NCBI RefSeq assembly: GCF_016741775.1
Contig: NZ_JAERRK010000001.1
Coordinates: 558,001-622,000 of the forward strand
Origin: Streptomyces actinomycinicus
GTDB lineage: Bacteria; Actinomycetota; Actinomycetes; Streptomycetales; Streptomycetaceae
Reading direction: 5' to 3'
Length of the DNA stretch: 64,000 nt
Positions 52,674-61,698 of this stretch are shown in pieces. The notes below the pieces were generated by a model, which was not told the DNA's origin, searched no databases, and saw only the letters and a list, made by a program, of their open reading frames with translations. A program made the position numbers and the translations under genes. Numbering within the stretch: position 1 is the stretch's first letter; every line of letters starts with the position of its first letter.

Positions 52674-53074
52674 CACCGGTCGGCGGACTCCGGGCCGGCC
52701 GTGCTCTGGCCCGGGACGGTCCGCACCGGCACGGACCGGCCGGGCGCGGCCTGCTCCGGCTGTCCCGGGGACCAGCTGAGCTTGACCACCAGGTGGCCCT
52801 CCGCGGAGCCCTTCGCGATGATCGCACCGGCCTCCGCGGACATCCGCACGCCGAACTCGATCTCCACCGCGTCGGGCCGCAGGCTGCCGTCCCGGAAGAC
52901 CCGCAATGCGGCCTCCGCCGCCGCCCGTACGCCGTCCAGCGCGCCCTCGAAGGTACGCGTGGCCTGGGCCGGCCCGTCTGCGCGCGAGACGAGCCGGGCG
53001 CCGGATCTGGTGGGCACGTCCTCCACCACCACGAGCGCGCCGTCCTCGGTCCTGAACTCGACCAAACCGTCCAT
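52673..53074 (-). CDS. Trypco1 (CU044_2847-type) small protein
   Basis: A 133-residue protein whose first 95 residues match the trypsin-co-occurring domain 1: MDGLVEFRTEDGALVVVEDV, TRTFEGALDGVRAAAEAALR and VEIEFGVRMSAEAGAIIAKG, then VVKLSW. The domain is known mainly by its association with intracellular trypsin-like proteases; it may recruit or inhibit the protease. The tail is Pro/Ser-rich. I chose the ATG at 53074, where the domain begins and a GGGAG lies upstream; the frame is open to 53119. It is the first gene of the operon. Confidence 0.85.
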   Translation of the reverse strand: MDGLVEFRTEDGALVVVEDVPTRSGARLVSRADGPAQATRTFEGALDGVRAAAEAALRVFRDGSLRPDAVEIEFGVRMSAEAGAIIAKGSAEGHLVVKLSWSPGQPEQAAPGRSVPVRTVPGQSTAGPESADR

Positions 53075-53117
53075 GGCGCGCTCGCTCCCCGTCGTTCCCG
53101 GTCTCGTGACAACTCCC

Positions 53118-53146
53118 ATGTTACGGACGGTGCTTCCCGTGTCACA
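53118..53146 (-). promoter_or_regulatory. Promoter of the Trypco1-protease-MoxR-SAV_2336 operon
   Basis: On the minus strand TGTGAC (53146-53141) and TAACAT (53123-53118) are separated by exactly 17 bp, close to the vegetative consensus TTGAC(A/G)-N17-TANNNT. Transcription would start near 53111, leaving a leader of about 37 nt before the Trypco1 start. Confidence 0.65.
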
Positions 53147-53169
53147 TCTTCGAACGGACGTACGTGACA
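53140..53169. promoter_or_regulatory. Inverted repeat TGTCAC-N18-GTGACA over the operon's -35
   Basis: Perfect 6-bp arms (53140-53145 and 53164-53169), with the left arm lying on the -35 hexamer of the operon promoter. A dimer bound here would block the promoter. The site also sits in the leader of the divergent subtilase gene. No regulator gene is adjacent. Confidence 0.5.
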
Positions 53170-53298
53170 GGCACGGACACCGGCGAGAACCCGCCAGGGC
53201 ACCTTTCCGTCAGCTCCGGGCAACTCCCCTGCGGGCCACGGCACATCACACTCGTCCCAGCACGCGACACGCTCGGCATCGAACGAGAAGAGGCGTGG

Positions 53299-56200
53299 AT
53301 GAGTTCAGGACCAGTCAGACCGGGGACGGCACTGGCGGTGGCGGCGCTGATCGGCGCCCTGCTCCCGGCCGGCCCCGCGGCCGCACGGGAAACCGCCGCG
53401 GGCACCCCGCCCCCCACCGCGCACACCCCGACCGCCGCCGCCGGCACGACCGTCACCCTCGTCACCGGCGACGAAGTGACCGTGACCGACCTCGGGCACG
53501 GCAGACAGACCGTCACCGTGCAGCGGCCCCGCGGGGCCACCGGTGCCGTGCGGACGCGGCGGAGCGACGGCGACCTCACCGTCGTACCGGACGAGGCGCT
53601 GCCGTACCTGCGCGCCGGGACGCTGGACCGGCGGCTGTTCGACGTGAGCGGGCTGATCCGGCAGGGGCTCACGGACGCCGGGACGGACGCGCTGCCGCTG
53701 ATCGTCACCTACGGCACCTCCCGCTCCGCCGCCACCCCGGCCGGCACCGAGCGGACCCGGAGCCTGCCGAGTCTGCGCGGGGCGGCCGTCGAGGCCCGCC
53801 GGGGGCGCACCTTCTGGCGGACCTTCGTCCGCGGCGACAGCGTCGGCGAGGTCTGGCTCGACGGCCGGGTGCAGGCCGACATGGCCCAGAGCAACGCGCA
53901 GATCGGGACGCGGTCGGCCTGGGACGCCGGGCTCACCGGCAAAGGCGTCACCGTCGCCGTCCTCGACACCGGCGTCGACCTGGGCCACCCCGACCTCAAG
54001 GACCGGGTGACCACCACCAAGAGCTTCGTCGAAGGGCAGGACGTCGCCGACCGCAACGGCCACGGCACCCACACCACTTCCACCGTCGGCGGCAGCGGCG
54101 CCGCCTCCGACGGCCAGGAGAAGGGCGTCGCGCCCGACGCCACCCTCGCCGTCGGCAAGGTCCTCGGTGACCAGGGCTCGGGCAGCGAGTCCCAGATCAT
54201 CGCGGGCATGGAGTGGGCGGCGCGGGACGTGCACGCCCGGGTGATCTCGATGAGCCTGGGCTCGACCGAGGCCAGCGACGGCACCGACCCGATGGCCCGG
54301 GCGGTCGACACCCTCTCCCAGGAGACCGGCGCGCTCTTCGTCGTCGCCGCCGGCAACACCGGCGCCCCGTCCTCCATCGGCTCACCTGGCGCCGCCGACG
54401 CCGCCCTCACCGTCGGCGCGGTCGACTCCGCCGACCGGGCGGCCTGGTTCACCAGCGCCGGACCCCGGTACGGCGACAACGCCCTCAAGCCCGACATCTG
54501 CGCACCCGGCGTCGACATCCTCGCCGCCCGCTCCCAGCTCGCCCCCGGCAGCGGCTCCTACACCTCCATGAGCGGCACGTCCATGGCGACCCCGCACGTC
54601 GCGGGAGCCGCGGCCCTGCTCGCCCAGGCCCACCCCGACTGGACCGGCGCCCGGCTGAAGGACGCGCTGATGTCCGGCTCCGAACGGCTCGACGCGTCCG
54701 CGTACACGCTGGGGGCGGGCCGGCTCAGCGTCTCCGGCACCGTGAAGGCGGACGTCACCGCCACCGGCAGCGCCGACCTCGGCTTCTACAGCTGGCCCTA
54801 CGACCGGAACGAGCCCGTCACCCGGACCCTCACCTACCGCAACTCCTCCGACCACGACGTGCGGCTGAAGCTCTCCGCCCAGGGCGCGCCGGACGGCGTC
54901 GCCGCGCTCGCCGACTCCTCCCTCACCGTCCCCGCGCACGGCACCGCCGCCACCACCGTCACCGGTGACGGCTCCAAGGCGCCGGCCGGCGAGACCAGCG
55001 GCCGGATCGTGGCCACCGGCACGGACGGCACCCCGCTCGCGCACACCGTGTTCGGGATGGTCAAGGAGGAGGAGCGGTACACGCTCACCGTCCATGTGAA
55101 GGACCGCGGGGGTGCGCCCACCGCCGCCCAGCTCGCCGTGCAGACGCTCGCCGCGGGCGTGGACCCGTACACCGCACAGGTCGGCGACTCCGGCACGCTG
55201 AAGCTGCGCCTGGAACCGGGCACCTACAGCCTCACCTCCTTCCTCGACGTGCACGGCAGCCACGGCGCCGACTCGCTCGGCCTCGGCTTCCTCGCCGAGC
55301 CCGAGATCACCCTCGACCGGGACCGCGACGTCACCCTGGACGGCCGGAAGCTGCGCGAGATCGCGGCGGACGTCGGCCGGCGCACGGAGACCCGGCAGCT
55401 GATCATGGAGTACGACCGCGCGGCGGACGGCGCCGACCTGTTCGACGCGGTCCAGGTGCCCCTCACCTACGACAGCGTCTTCGCCGCGCCCACCCGCAAG
55501 GTCGGCCGGGGCACGTTCGAGTACCGGACCGTCTGGCGGCTCGGCAAGCCGATGCTGGAGGTCAAGGGGATCGGCGAGGCGACCGTACAGCCGGGCGGCT
55601 CGCTGCTCGAGGGGCGGACCAGGCTGCCGCTGGTGGACGTCGGGGACGGACCGTTCACCGGCGTGTCGGGCAAGGCGGTGCTCGCGCGCCTCGCCGACGG
55701 CGCCGACCCGGCCGCTCTCGCCCGGGCCGCCCAGGACGCGGGCGCCAGGGCCCTGTTCGTCACGGACGACGCAGCCGGCCGGCTGATGCACTGGTGGGGC
55801 ACCGACGACGGCACCGACCGGCCGCTCCAGATCGCCACGGTGAACGCGGCGGACGCGGCGCGGCTGCGCGCGAAGGGCACGGCCGACATGACCGGCACCC
55901 GCAACTCGCCGTACACCTACGACCTCTCCCACGGGCACCCGGGCGCGATCCCGGACTGTGACCTCACCTACGCGCCCACCAGGGACCGGCTGGCGTCCGT
56001 GCACGTCAGGTTCCACGCGGCTCAGCCGGTGAGCGGCGGCGAGTTCCGGTACTCGATCACCGACACCTTCCAGGTCGGCCTCGGCTTCCAGCAGCGCGCC
56101 GACTTCCCGGCCGAGCGCACCGACTACGTCTCCACCGGGCCCGGCCAGCGCTGGCACGAGTCCGTCACCGCCCGCGACGGCGCCCTGGAGGAGCGCAGCG

Positions 56201-56967
56201 GACTGATCCGCTACGCCGGCGGAACCCGGACGGAGCGGAACTGGTTCCGTCCCGTGTGGCACCCGTGGCTGGGCACCGGGCTCGGCTGGGGCCAGCAACG
56301 CGCCGGCAACCAGATCCAGTTGAACACCCCGGGCTGGGGCGACTCCGGGCCCGACCACACCGGCTTCGGCGACGCGTGGAGCCCGGACAGCGGGATGACC
56401 CAGACCAGCGCCGTCTACCTGGACGGCACCCTGGTCGACCGGGTCCGCACCGGTTCCGCCTCCTACGTGTGGGACGCGCCCGCCGGCGAGCACACCTACA
56501 AGGTGGTCACCGACACCGCGCTGGACGCCGGGACCTGGCAGCCCGCCTCGAAGGGCCACAGCGAGTGGACCTTCCGGTCGGCCGCCGTCCCGGACGACCA
56601 CTGGACCTACCTGCCGCTGATCAACCTCGCCTTCGACGTCGGCACCGACCTCGCCGGCACGGTGCGCGCCGGGCAGCGGCTGCCGGTCGGACTCGGCGCC
56701 GAGTACGTGGCTAAGGCGTCCGGCACCGGAACCATCGGCGGCGGCAGGCTGGAGGTGTCGTACGACGACGGCGCCACCTGGCGGACGGTCCCCCTCACCA
56801 CCGGCCGGGGCGCCTCCTGGCACGGCTCGCTGACCGTGCCGCGCGGCGCCGCCCACGTCTCCCTGCGGGCCTCGGCCCACGACGACAAGGGCGGCGCGGT
56901 GACCCAGGAGATCATCCGGGCGGTGGCCGTGCGGGGCCGTCCCGGGGGCGTGGCCACCAGCGGCTGA
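53299..56967 (+). CDS. Large secreted subtilisin-like serine protease (S8)
   Basis: A 1222-residue extracellular protease. A signal peptide covers residues 1-33 (TALAVAALIGALLPAGPAAA), followed by a propeptide. The S8 catalytic triad is clear: Asp in VAVLDTGVDLGHPDL, His in NGHGTHTTSTVGG, Ser in SGTSMATPHVAGAAAL. After about residue 490 come several beta-sandwich regions and a PA-like segment (GVSGKAVLARLADGADPAAL, ALFVTDDAAG). Such large subtilases are frequent in streptomycetes. GAAGAGG precedes the ATG; an extension to 53164 would lack a site. It is divergent from the Trypco1 operon. A weak GC-rich inverted repeat follows the stop. Confidence 0.94.
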   Translation: MSSGPVRPGTALAVAALIGALLPAGPAAARETAAGTPPPTAHTPTAAAGTTVTLVTGDEVTVTDLGHGRQTVTVQRPRGATGAVRTRRSDGDLTVVPDEALPYLRAGTLDRRLFDVSGLIRQGLTDAGTDALPLIVTYGTSRSAATPAGTERTRSLPSLRGAAVEARRGRTFWRTFVRGDSVGEVWLDGRVQADMAQSNAQIGTRSAWDAGLTGKGVTVAVLDTGVDLGHPDLKDRVTTTKSFVEGQDVADRNGHGTHTTSTVGGSGAASDGQEKGVAPDATLAVGKVLGDQGSGSESQIIAGMEWAARDVHARVISMSLGSTEASDGTDPMARAVDTLSQETGALFVVAAGNTGAPSSIGSPGAADAALTVGAVDSADRAAWFTSAGPRYGDNALKPDICAPGVDILAARSQLAPGSGSYTSMSGTSMATPHVAGAAALLAQAHPDWTGARLKDALMSGSERLDASAYTLGAGRLSVSGTVKADVTATGSADLGFYSWPYDRNEPVTRTLTYRNSSDHDVRLKLSAQGAPDGVAALADSSLTVPAHGTAATTVTGDGSKAPAGETSGRIVATGTDGTPLAHTVFGMVKEEERYTLTVHVKDRGGAPTAAQLAVQTLAAGVDPYTAQVGDSGTLKLRLEPGTYSLTSFLDVHGSHGADSLGLGFLAEPEITLDRDRDVTLDGRKLREIAADVGRRTETRQLIMEYDRAADGADLFDAVQVPLTYDSVFAAPTRKVGRGTFEYRTVWRLGKPMLEVKGIGEATVQPGGSLLEGRTRLPLVDVGDGPFTGVSGKAVLARLADGADPAALARAAQDAGARALFVTDDAAGRLMHWWGTDDGTDRPLQIATVNAADAARLRAKGTADMTGTRNSPYTYDLSHGHPGAIPDCDLTYAPTRDRLASVHVRFHAAQPVSGGEFRYSITDTFQVGLGFQQRADFPAERTDYVSTGPGQRWHESVTARDGALEERSGLIRYAGGTRTERNWFRPVWHPWLGTGLGWGQQRAGNQIQLNTPGWGDSGPDHTGFGDAWSPDSGMTQTSAVYLDGTLVDRVRTGSASYVWDAPAGEHTYKVVTDTALDAGTWQPASKGHSEWTFRSAAVPDDHWTYLPLINLAFDVGTDLAGTVRAGQRLPVGLGAEYVAKASGTGTIGGGRLEVSYDDGATWRTVPLTTGRGASWHGSLTVPRGAAHVSLRASAHDDKGGAVTQEIIRAVAVRGRPGGVATSG

Positions 56968-57004
56968 CGCCGCGGGCCCCCGGGGCTCCGGGCCGCAAGA
57001 GCGC

Positions 57005-58360
57005 TCAGGGGCGGGGGCGGTCCGCGGCGGCGTCGACGATGCCGCGGACCACCCCCAGCTCCACCAGGTCCTGCGGCCGGATGCGCAGCTGGTCCGCGGT
57101 CGCCTCCACGTCCTCCGGCCGGCGTTTGAGGATCGCCGCCGCGAGTTCGGGGGCGATCACCGAGAAGTAACTGTCCGGCGTGGCCCAGGTGTTGCCGGGC
57201 GCGGCCAGCGCGAGCGCACCGCCGGAGCCGCCCTCGCCGACGACCAGCGTGGTGACCGGCACCCGCGCGGCGGCCACCGCCCCGAACACCTCGGCGATCG
57301 CCGGCCCGGCGCCCTGCCGCTCCGCCTCCGCGTCATTGGCCGCGCCCGGGGTGTCCACCAGCGTCAGCACCGGGATGTCGAGCCGGTCCGCGAGCCGGAT
57401 GAGCCGGGCCGCGGTCCGGTACCCGGCGGGCCGGGTCGCCGTCCCGGTCTGCGCCGCGTACGCCACCGTACGGCCGTCCCGCTCACCGAACCCGCACAGC
57501 ATCCCGTCGGGATCCGTGCCGCCGCAGCGGTCGCCGTCGATCGAGACCCGGCGGGTGAAGTACGCGTCCAGATAGGCCCCCGCGCGGGGGCGTTCGGGCG
57601 AACGGGCCCTGCGGACGGCCTCCCAGCCGGTGCCGGGGAGGCCGGCGGCGCCCAGGGCGTGCGGGACCGGGGCCTCCTGCGCCGGGGTGGTGAGCAGCCG
57701 CAGCCACACCCCCAGCGTCTCCCGCAACTCCCCGGGGCGGACCACCGCGTCCGCCGACCCGGCCGCCACCTGTGCCTCCGCCGTGTAGGCGGCCGGATCC
57801 GCCTCCGCCGGCCGGACCCGGGAGCCGGCGAAGCCGATCTGGGCGCCGGGGAGCGCCAGCACCACGTCGGCTCCGGCGCCGAGGGTGGCCCAGCCGCCGC
57901 CGGTCGTCGGGTCCCGTACCACCGCGATCTGCGGCAGGCCCGCCTCCCGGGTGAGCGCCGACTCCCGGGCCACCCGCTGGAGCTGGGTCAGCGCGAGCAT
58001 GCCCTCCTGCATCCGGCTGCCGCCGGTGGCGACCAACGGCACGACCGGCAGCCGGTGCGCGCGGGCGTGGTGGTACGCCGCCTCCAGCCGGTCCCCGGTG
58101 CGCTCGCCCAGCGAGCCGCCCAGGAAGCCGAACTCGAAGGCGATCAGCACGGCCCGGGTGCCCCCGACGGTCGCGGTGCCGCACACGACCGACTCCTGCT
58201 CACCGGTGCGGTCGGCGGCGCGGGCGCGCGAGGCGTCGTAGCCCTGCCAGCCGAGCGGGCCGTCCGGCCGCGGTTCCCTCATGACACCGGGCAGTTCCCG
58301 GAAGGCCGACCCGTCCGCGACCAGTGCCAGGATCTCCCGTGCCGAGAGCCGCTCAGACAT
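57005..58360 (-). CDS. Acyl-CoA carboxylase carboxyltransferase (fused beta-alpha type)
   Basis: A 451-residue carboxyltransferase with both crotonase-like halves in one chain. The N-terminal AccD-like half has FGFLGGSLGERTGDRLEAAY and VATGGSRMQEGMLALTQLQR. The C-terminal AccA-like half has LTLVDTPGAANDAEAERQGA and VGEGGSGGALALAAPGN. The zinc ribbon of AccD is absent. It would make or use malonyl-CoA (or a homologue) with a biotin carboxylase encoded elsewhere. It overlaps matB by 8 bp, so the pair likely controls malonyl-CoA supply for fatty acids or polyketides. Decarboxylase activity on malonyl-CoA is a possible alternative. Confidence 0.85.
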   Translation of the reverse strand: MSERLSAREILALVADGSAFRELPGVMREPRPDGPLGWQGYDASRARAADRTGEQESVVCGTATVGGTRAVLIAFEFGFLGGSLGERTGDRLEAAYHHARAHRLPVVPLVATGGSRMQEGMLALTQLQRVARESALTREAGLPQIAVVRDPTTGGGWATLGAGADVVLALPGAQIGFAGSRVRPAEADPAAYTAEAQVAAGSADAVVRPGELRETLGVWLRLLTTPAQEAPVPHALGAAGLPGTGWEAVRRARSPERPRAGAYLDAYFTRRVSIDGDRCGGTDPDGMLCGFGERDGRTVAYAAQTGTATRPAGYRTAARLIRLADRLDIPVLTLVDTPGAANDAEAERQGAGPAIAEVFGAVAAARVPVTTLVVGEGGSGGALALAAPGNTWATPDSYFSVIAPELAAAILKRRPEDVEATADQLRIRPQDLVELGVVRGIVDAAADRPRP

Positions 58361-59837
58361 CGGCCAGCGCCCGCTTCATGATCTTGCCCATGTCGTTGCG
58401 GGGCAGGGACTCCAGGTAGCGGACCACCCGGGGACGCTTGTGCGGGGCCAGCCGTCCGGCCACATGGTCCGCCAGCTCCTCGGCGGCGGGCGGCGCCTGC
58501 GGGTCGGCCGGGACGATCCAGGCCACGATCCGCTCGCCCAGGTCGGCGTCGGGCTCGCCGGTGACCGCGGCCTCCCGCACCCCCGGATGCTCCAGCAGGG
58601 CGTTCTCGATCTCACCGGCCCCGATCTTGTATCCGCCGCTCTTGATGAGGTCGGTGGCCTTGCGGCCCACGATCCGGACGTACCCGTCGGCCTCCCGCAC
58701 GGCCATGTCCCCGGTGCGGAACCAGCCGTCGGCGGTGAACGCGGCGGCGGTGGCGTCGGGCCGGTTCAGGTACGCGGTGAACAGGCTCGGGCCGCGCACC
58801 TGGATCTCGCCGACGCTCTCCCCGTCGTACGCGGTGATCTCGGTGCCGTCCTCCTCCACCAGGCGCAGCTCCACGCCCCGCAGCGGCACCCCGACCGTGC
58901 CGGCCCGGGCCTCGCCGTCGGCGCGCACGCTGGTGTTCATCAGCGTCTCCGTCATGCCGTAGCGCTCGATCACCCGCCGGCCGGTCGCCGCGGCGATCCG
59001 CTCGTGGTCGTGCACGGGCAGCGCTGCCGAGCCCGACACCAGCAGCCGGGCCCGCGCGAGGGCCCCGGCCAGCTCCGGGTCGTCCGGCAGGGCCTCGGCG
59101 ATGCGGTGGTACATCGTCGGCACGCCGAACATCATCGTCGCGCCGTCGTTCAGCTCCCGGACCACGCCCTCGGTGCTGAAGCGGCCCAGGTGCCGGACCG
59201 AACCGCCGCGCCGCAGCGGCCCGAGGACGCCGAGGACCAGCCCGTGCACATGGAACGGCGGCAGCCCGTGCACCAGGACGTCGTCCGCCGTCCACTGCCA
59301 GGCGTCGGCCAGGGCGTCCAGGGTGGTGGCGAGGGCCCGGCGGGGGAGCACCGCGCCCTTGGGCGGGCCGGTGGTGCCGGAGGTGTAGACGACCAGCGCC
59401 GGGTCACCGTCCGCCGCCTGCTCCCCAGGGGCGGTGCCGGTGACGGACGCGTCGACGTCGATTCGCGTCAAGTCGCCGAATACCGGCGGTAGTTCGGCGC
59501 CGGGCGGGGTGAGGACGAGCGTCGGTGCGCTGTCGGACAGGATGTGCGCCAGTTCCTTCTCGCCCGACTTCGGGTTGAGCGGCACCGCTGCCGCCCCGGC
59601 GAGCAGTACGCCGGTCACCGCGACCGCGGTCTCCAGCTCCGGGGTGGCCCACACGGCGACCCGGCCCGCATCCCGGACCCGGGCGGCGACGGCGCCCGCG
59701 GCGCCCGCGAGTGCCGCGTACGTCAGGGTCCTGGGCCCGAACCGCAGGGCGACCCTCCCCCGGACTTCGTCCGGGGGGACCCCCATCTCGCTGCGCTCGC
59801 CCGGACCGTCCGTCAGAGCGGGGAAGAGAGAGGACAC
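58353..59837 (-). CDS. matB: Malonyl-CoA synthetase
   Basis: A 494-residue acyl-CoA synthetase (ANL family) that activates malonate to malonyl-CoA with ATP. The P-loop (VVYTSGTTGPPKGAVLPRRA), A5 (IERYGMTETLMNTSVRADGE), hinge (DGYVRIVGRKATDLIKSGGY) and catalytic Lys in PRNDMGKIMKRAL are all present. It reads almost like S. coelicolor MatB as I remember it, including MSSLFPAL and PLNPKSGEKELAHIL. Residues about 10-29 differ: GPGERSEMGVPPDEVRG is encoded by a palindromic REP-like element inserted in frame. The neighbouring carboxyltransferase overlaps its end. Confidence 0.93.
   Translation of the reverse strand: MSSLFPALTDGPGERSEMGVPPDEVRGRVALRFGPRTLTYAALAGAAGAVAARVRDAGRVAVWATPELETAVAVTGVLLAGAAAVPLNPKSGEKELAHILSDSAPTLVLTPPGAELPPVFGDLTRIDVDASVTGTAPGEQAADGDPALVVYTSGTTGPPKGAVLPRRALATTLDALADAWQWTADDVLVHGLPPFHVHGLVLGVLGPLRRGGSVRHLGRFSTEGVVRELNDGATMMFGVPTMYHRIAEALPDDPELAGALARARLLVSGSAALPVHDHERIAAATGRRVIERYGMTETLMNTSVRADGEARAGTVGVPLRGVELRLVEEDGTEITAYDGESVGEIQVRGPSLFTAYLNRPDATAAAFTADGWFRTGDMAVREADGYVRIVGRKATDLIKSGGYKIGAGEIENALLEHPGVREAAVTGEPDADLGERIVAWIVPADPQAPPAAEELADHVAGRLAPHKRPRVVRYLESLPRNDMGKIMKRALADV
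59757..59798. repeat. REP-like palindromic element inside the matB coding sequence
   Basis: A 9-bp stem (CCCCCGGAC-TTC-GTCCGGGGG, 59757-59777) is followed by a block rich in CTCGC/GCGAG. I recognise the combination as a repeat found widely in Streptomyces genomes. Here it lies in frame near the 5' end of matB. Confidence 0.6.
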
Positions 59838-60034
59838 GCGGCGTACTCCTTACCGCCGGCACCGCCGAGGCGCCGGCCACCGGGGACGACAGCACCTTCC
59901 TACACCAGGAGCGGAACGTTCCGTGGCCGGGTGGCCCCGACGGCGAAGATCAAATGGGCTGCTTCGGTCCGGCGGCGTTGCTAGCCTCGCAGCCGCACCC
60001 GCCCATCGAACCGCCGTACGACAGGGAGCCCGCC

Positions 60035-60913
60035 GTGCCGCGCATCGCCCTCGCCACCTACGACCCCGGAACCGGGCCGAGCCTGGACACCGATCTGCCG
60101 GTCCTGGTGCGGGCGCTGGGGGACGCCGGTGCCGAGGCGGAGGCCCGGTACTGGGACGACCCGGAGGCGGACTGGGGCGGCTACGACCTGGTGGTCATCC
60201 GTTCGACCTGGGACTACAGCTGGCGGGCCGCGGAGTTCGCCGCCTGGGTGGAGCGGGTCGGCGCGCTCACCCGGCTGGCCAACCCGGCGCCCGTCGTGCG
60301 CTGGAACACCGACAAGTGCTACCTCGCGGAGCTGGCGGCGGCCGGCGTGCCCACCGTCCCCACCCGCTACATCGCACCGGGTGAGCCGGCCGGCCTGCCC
60401 GTCGGCCACGAGTTCGTGATCAAGCCGACCTCGGGCGCCGGCTCCCGGTTCGTCGCCCGCTACACGCCCGGCGAACACGCCGCGGCGGCACGGCACCTCG
60501 AGCGGCTGCACGCCGACGGCCTCACCGCGATGGTGCAGCCGTACATGCCGGGCATCGACGAGCGCGGGGAACGGGCGCTGCAGTTCTTCGGCGGCCGGCT
60601 GCTGCACGCCAGCCGGAAGGGGGCCGTCCTCACGCCCGGCGCCCCGTACGACGCCGACAAGGCCGTCCATCCCGGCCTGGAGCCCTGGCAGCCCACGGCG
60701 GCCGAACTCGCCGTCGCCGAGAAGGCGTTGGCGGCCGTGCCCGGCGGAGCCGGACTGCTGTACGCGCGCGTGGACCTCGTCGACGGGGACCACGGCGAAC
60801 CCTGCCTGATGGAACTGGAGCTGGTCGAGCCGAACCTGTTCCTGTGGCTGCACCCCGGTTCGCTGCCGCACGTCACGGCGGCGATCCTCAGGGCGGCCCA
60901 GCCCCCTGCCTGA
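60035..60913 (+). CDS. ATP-grasp domain protein, substrate unknown
   Basis: A 292-residue cytoplasmic enzyme of the ATP-grasp superfamily. The N-terminal Rossmann-like part (RIALATYDPGTGPSLDTDLP, VVIRSTWDYSWRAAEF) precedes the ATP-grasp core with a Lys in HEFVIKPTSGAGSRF, hinge MVQPYMPGIDERGERALQFF and metal-binding Glu/Asn in LMELELVEPNLFLWL. It resembles proteins annotated as glutathione synthetase-like in actinomycetes. It should join a carboxylate to an amine or thiol through an acyl phosphate. GGGAG precedes the GTG at 60035. It is divergent from matB. Confidence 0.82.
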   Translation: MPRIALATYDPGTGPSLDTDLPVLVRALGDAGAEAEARYWDDPEADWGGYDLVVIRSTWDYSWRAAEFAAWVERVGALTRLANPAPVVRWNTDKCYLAELAAAGVPTVPTRYIAPGEPAGLPVGHEFVIKPTSGAGSRFVARYTPGEHAAAARHLERLHADGLTAMVQPYMPGIDERGERALQFFGGRLLHASRKGAVLTPGAPYDADKAVHPGLEPWQPTAAELAVAEKALAAVPGGAGLLYARVDLVDGDHGEPCLMELELVEPNLFLWLHPGSLPHVTAAILRAAQPPA

Positions 60914-60986
60914 CGGGCGGGACCAGGCCCCGGCGCATCTCCTTCTCCCGTGGACGGACGACGGTGTCCGACCCGCCCGGGCGCCT

Positions 60987-61553
60987 TCAGGACAGGACCG
61001 CCGTCCGCTGGAGCAGCCCCCAGGTGAACTCGGCGACCACCTCGTGCCGTACGCCGTCCCGGTCCGGCGCGGTGAACGCGAGCCCCCACCGGGTGGGGGC
61101 CGTGCCCTCCAGCGGGCGGGCCGGGGCGAAGGCGCGGGCGGCCTCGTCCACCGTGCAGGACCAGGGGGTGAGGTCCTCCAGGGTGCGCAGCCGCGGGGCC
61201 GGGGTGCCCGGGGCCCGCACCAGCCACTCGTTCCACACCCCGCCGTCGGGGCCGACGAGCACCTCGAAGCGCAGACCGGGCCAGAGCGGCAGGGCCCACT
61301 GCCGGGCCTCGCAGTCGACGTCGCCCAGACGGCGGGGCAGGACGGCCGCGGGCTCGCCGAGCACGGAGCGGTAGCGGGCGGCGGCACCCCGGGCCCGCGG
61401 CGAGCGGACCATCGCCTGCCAGCGCTTGTTCGTCTCGCGCATGTCCGCGATCGAGGCGCCCAGCTCCCGCCGGGCGTTCTCGACGAGGTCCGGGTTGTGG
61501 TCGGCCATGCGGCGCAGCAGCACCAGCTGGAAGTCGAGACGCATGACATCCAT
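60987..61553 (-). CDS. Protein of unknown function
   Basis: A 188-residue soluble protein. The first third is helical and charged (MDVMRLDFQLVLLRRMADHN; RRELGASIADMRETNKRW). The rest is richer in Trp and Gly and looks beta-rich (QWALPLWPGLRFEVLVGPDG, EVVAEFTWGLLQRTAV). It has no signal peptide, membrane helix or catalytic motif that I recognise. I chose the ATG at 61553, preceded by GGGAGCGGGG. Codon use is normal, so it is surely a gene. It is divergent from the IclR gene and converges on the ATP-grasp gene. Confidence 0.75.
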   Translation of the reverse strand: MDVMRLDFQLVLLRRMADHNPDLVENARRELGASIADMRETNKRWQAMVRSPRARGAAARYRSVLGEPAAVLPRRLGDVDCEARQWALPLWPGLRFEVLVGPDGGVWNEWLVRAPGTPAPRLRTLEDLTPWSCTVDEAARAFAPARPLEGTAPTRWGLAFTAPDRDGVRHEVVAEFTWGLLQRTAVLS

Positions 61554-61631
61554 GGTGCCCCGCCCGCTCCCGGCCCATTGCCCGGGCAACCCCGCATGAC
61601 TAGCCTGTGTTCGTCATGCCGATCGCCTGTT

Positions 61632-61660
61632 GATATCTCGAACATCTCGTGCGGGATATC
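61632..61660. promoter_or_regulatory. Two GATATC palindromes upstream of the IclR gene
   Basis: GATATC occurs at 61632-61637 and 61655-61660, 23 bp apart (about two helical turns), in a relatively AT-rich 80-bp gap between divergent genes. IclR-family proteins commonly bind such paired short palindromes near their own gene, so this is a candidate autoregulatory site. Confidence 0.45.
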
Positions 61661-61698
61661 CCCACACAGACGCTTAGACCCAAGGGAGGGGGCCGGAC

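Noticed and set aside
57005..59837. Part of a polyketide biosynthetic cluster
   Set aside because: matB and the carboxyltransferase are primary precursor supply genes; no synthase, ACP or tailoring enzymes are near.
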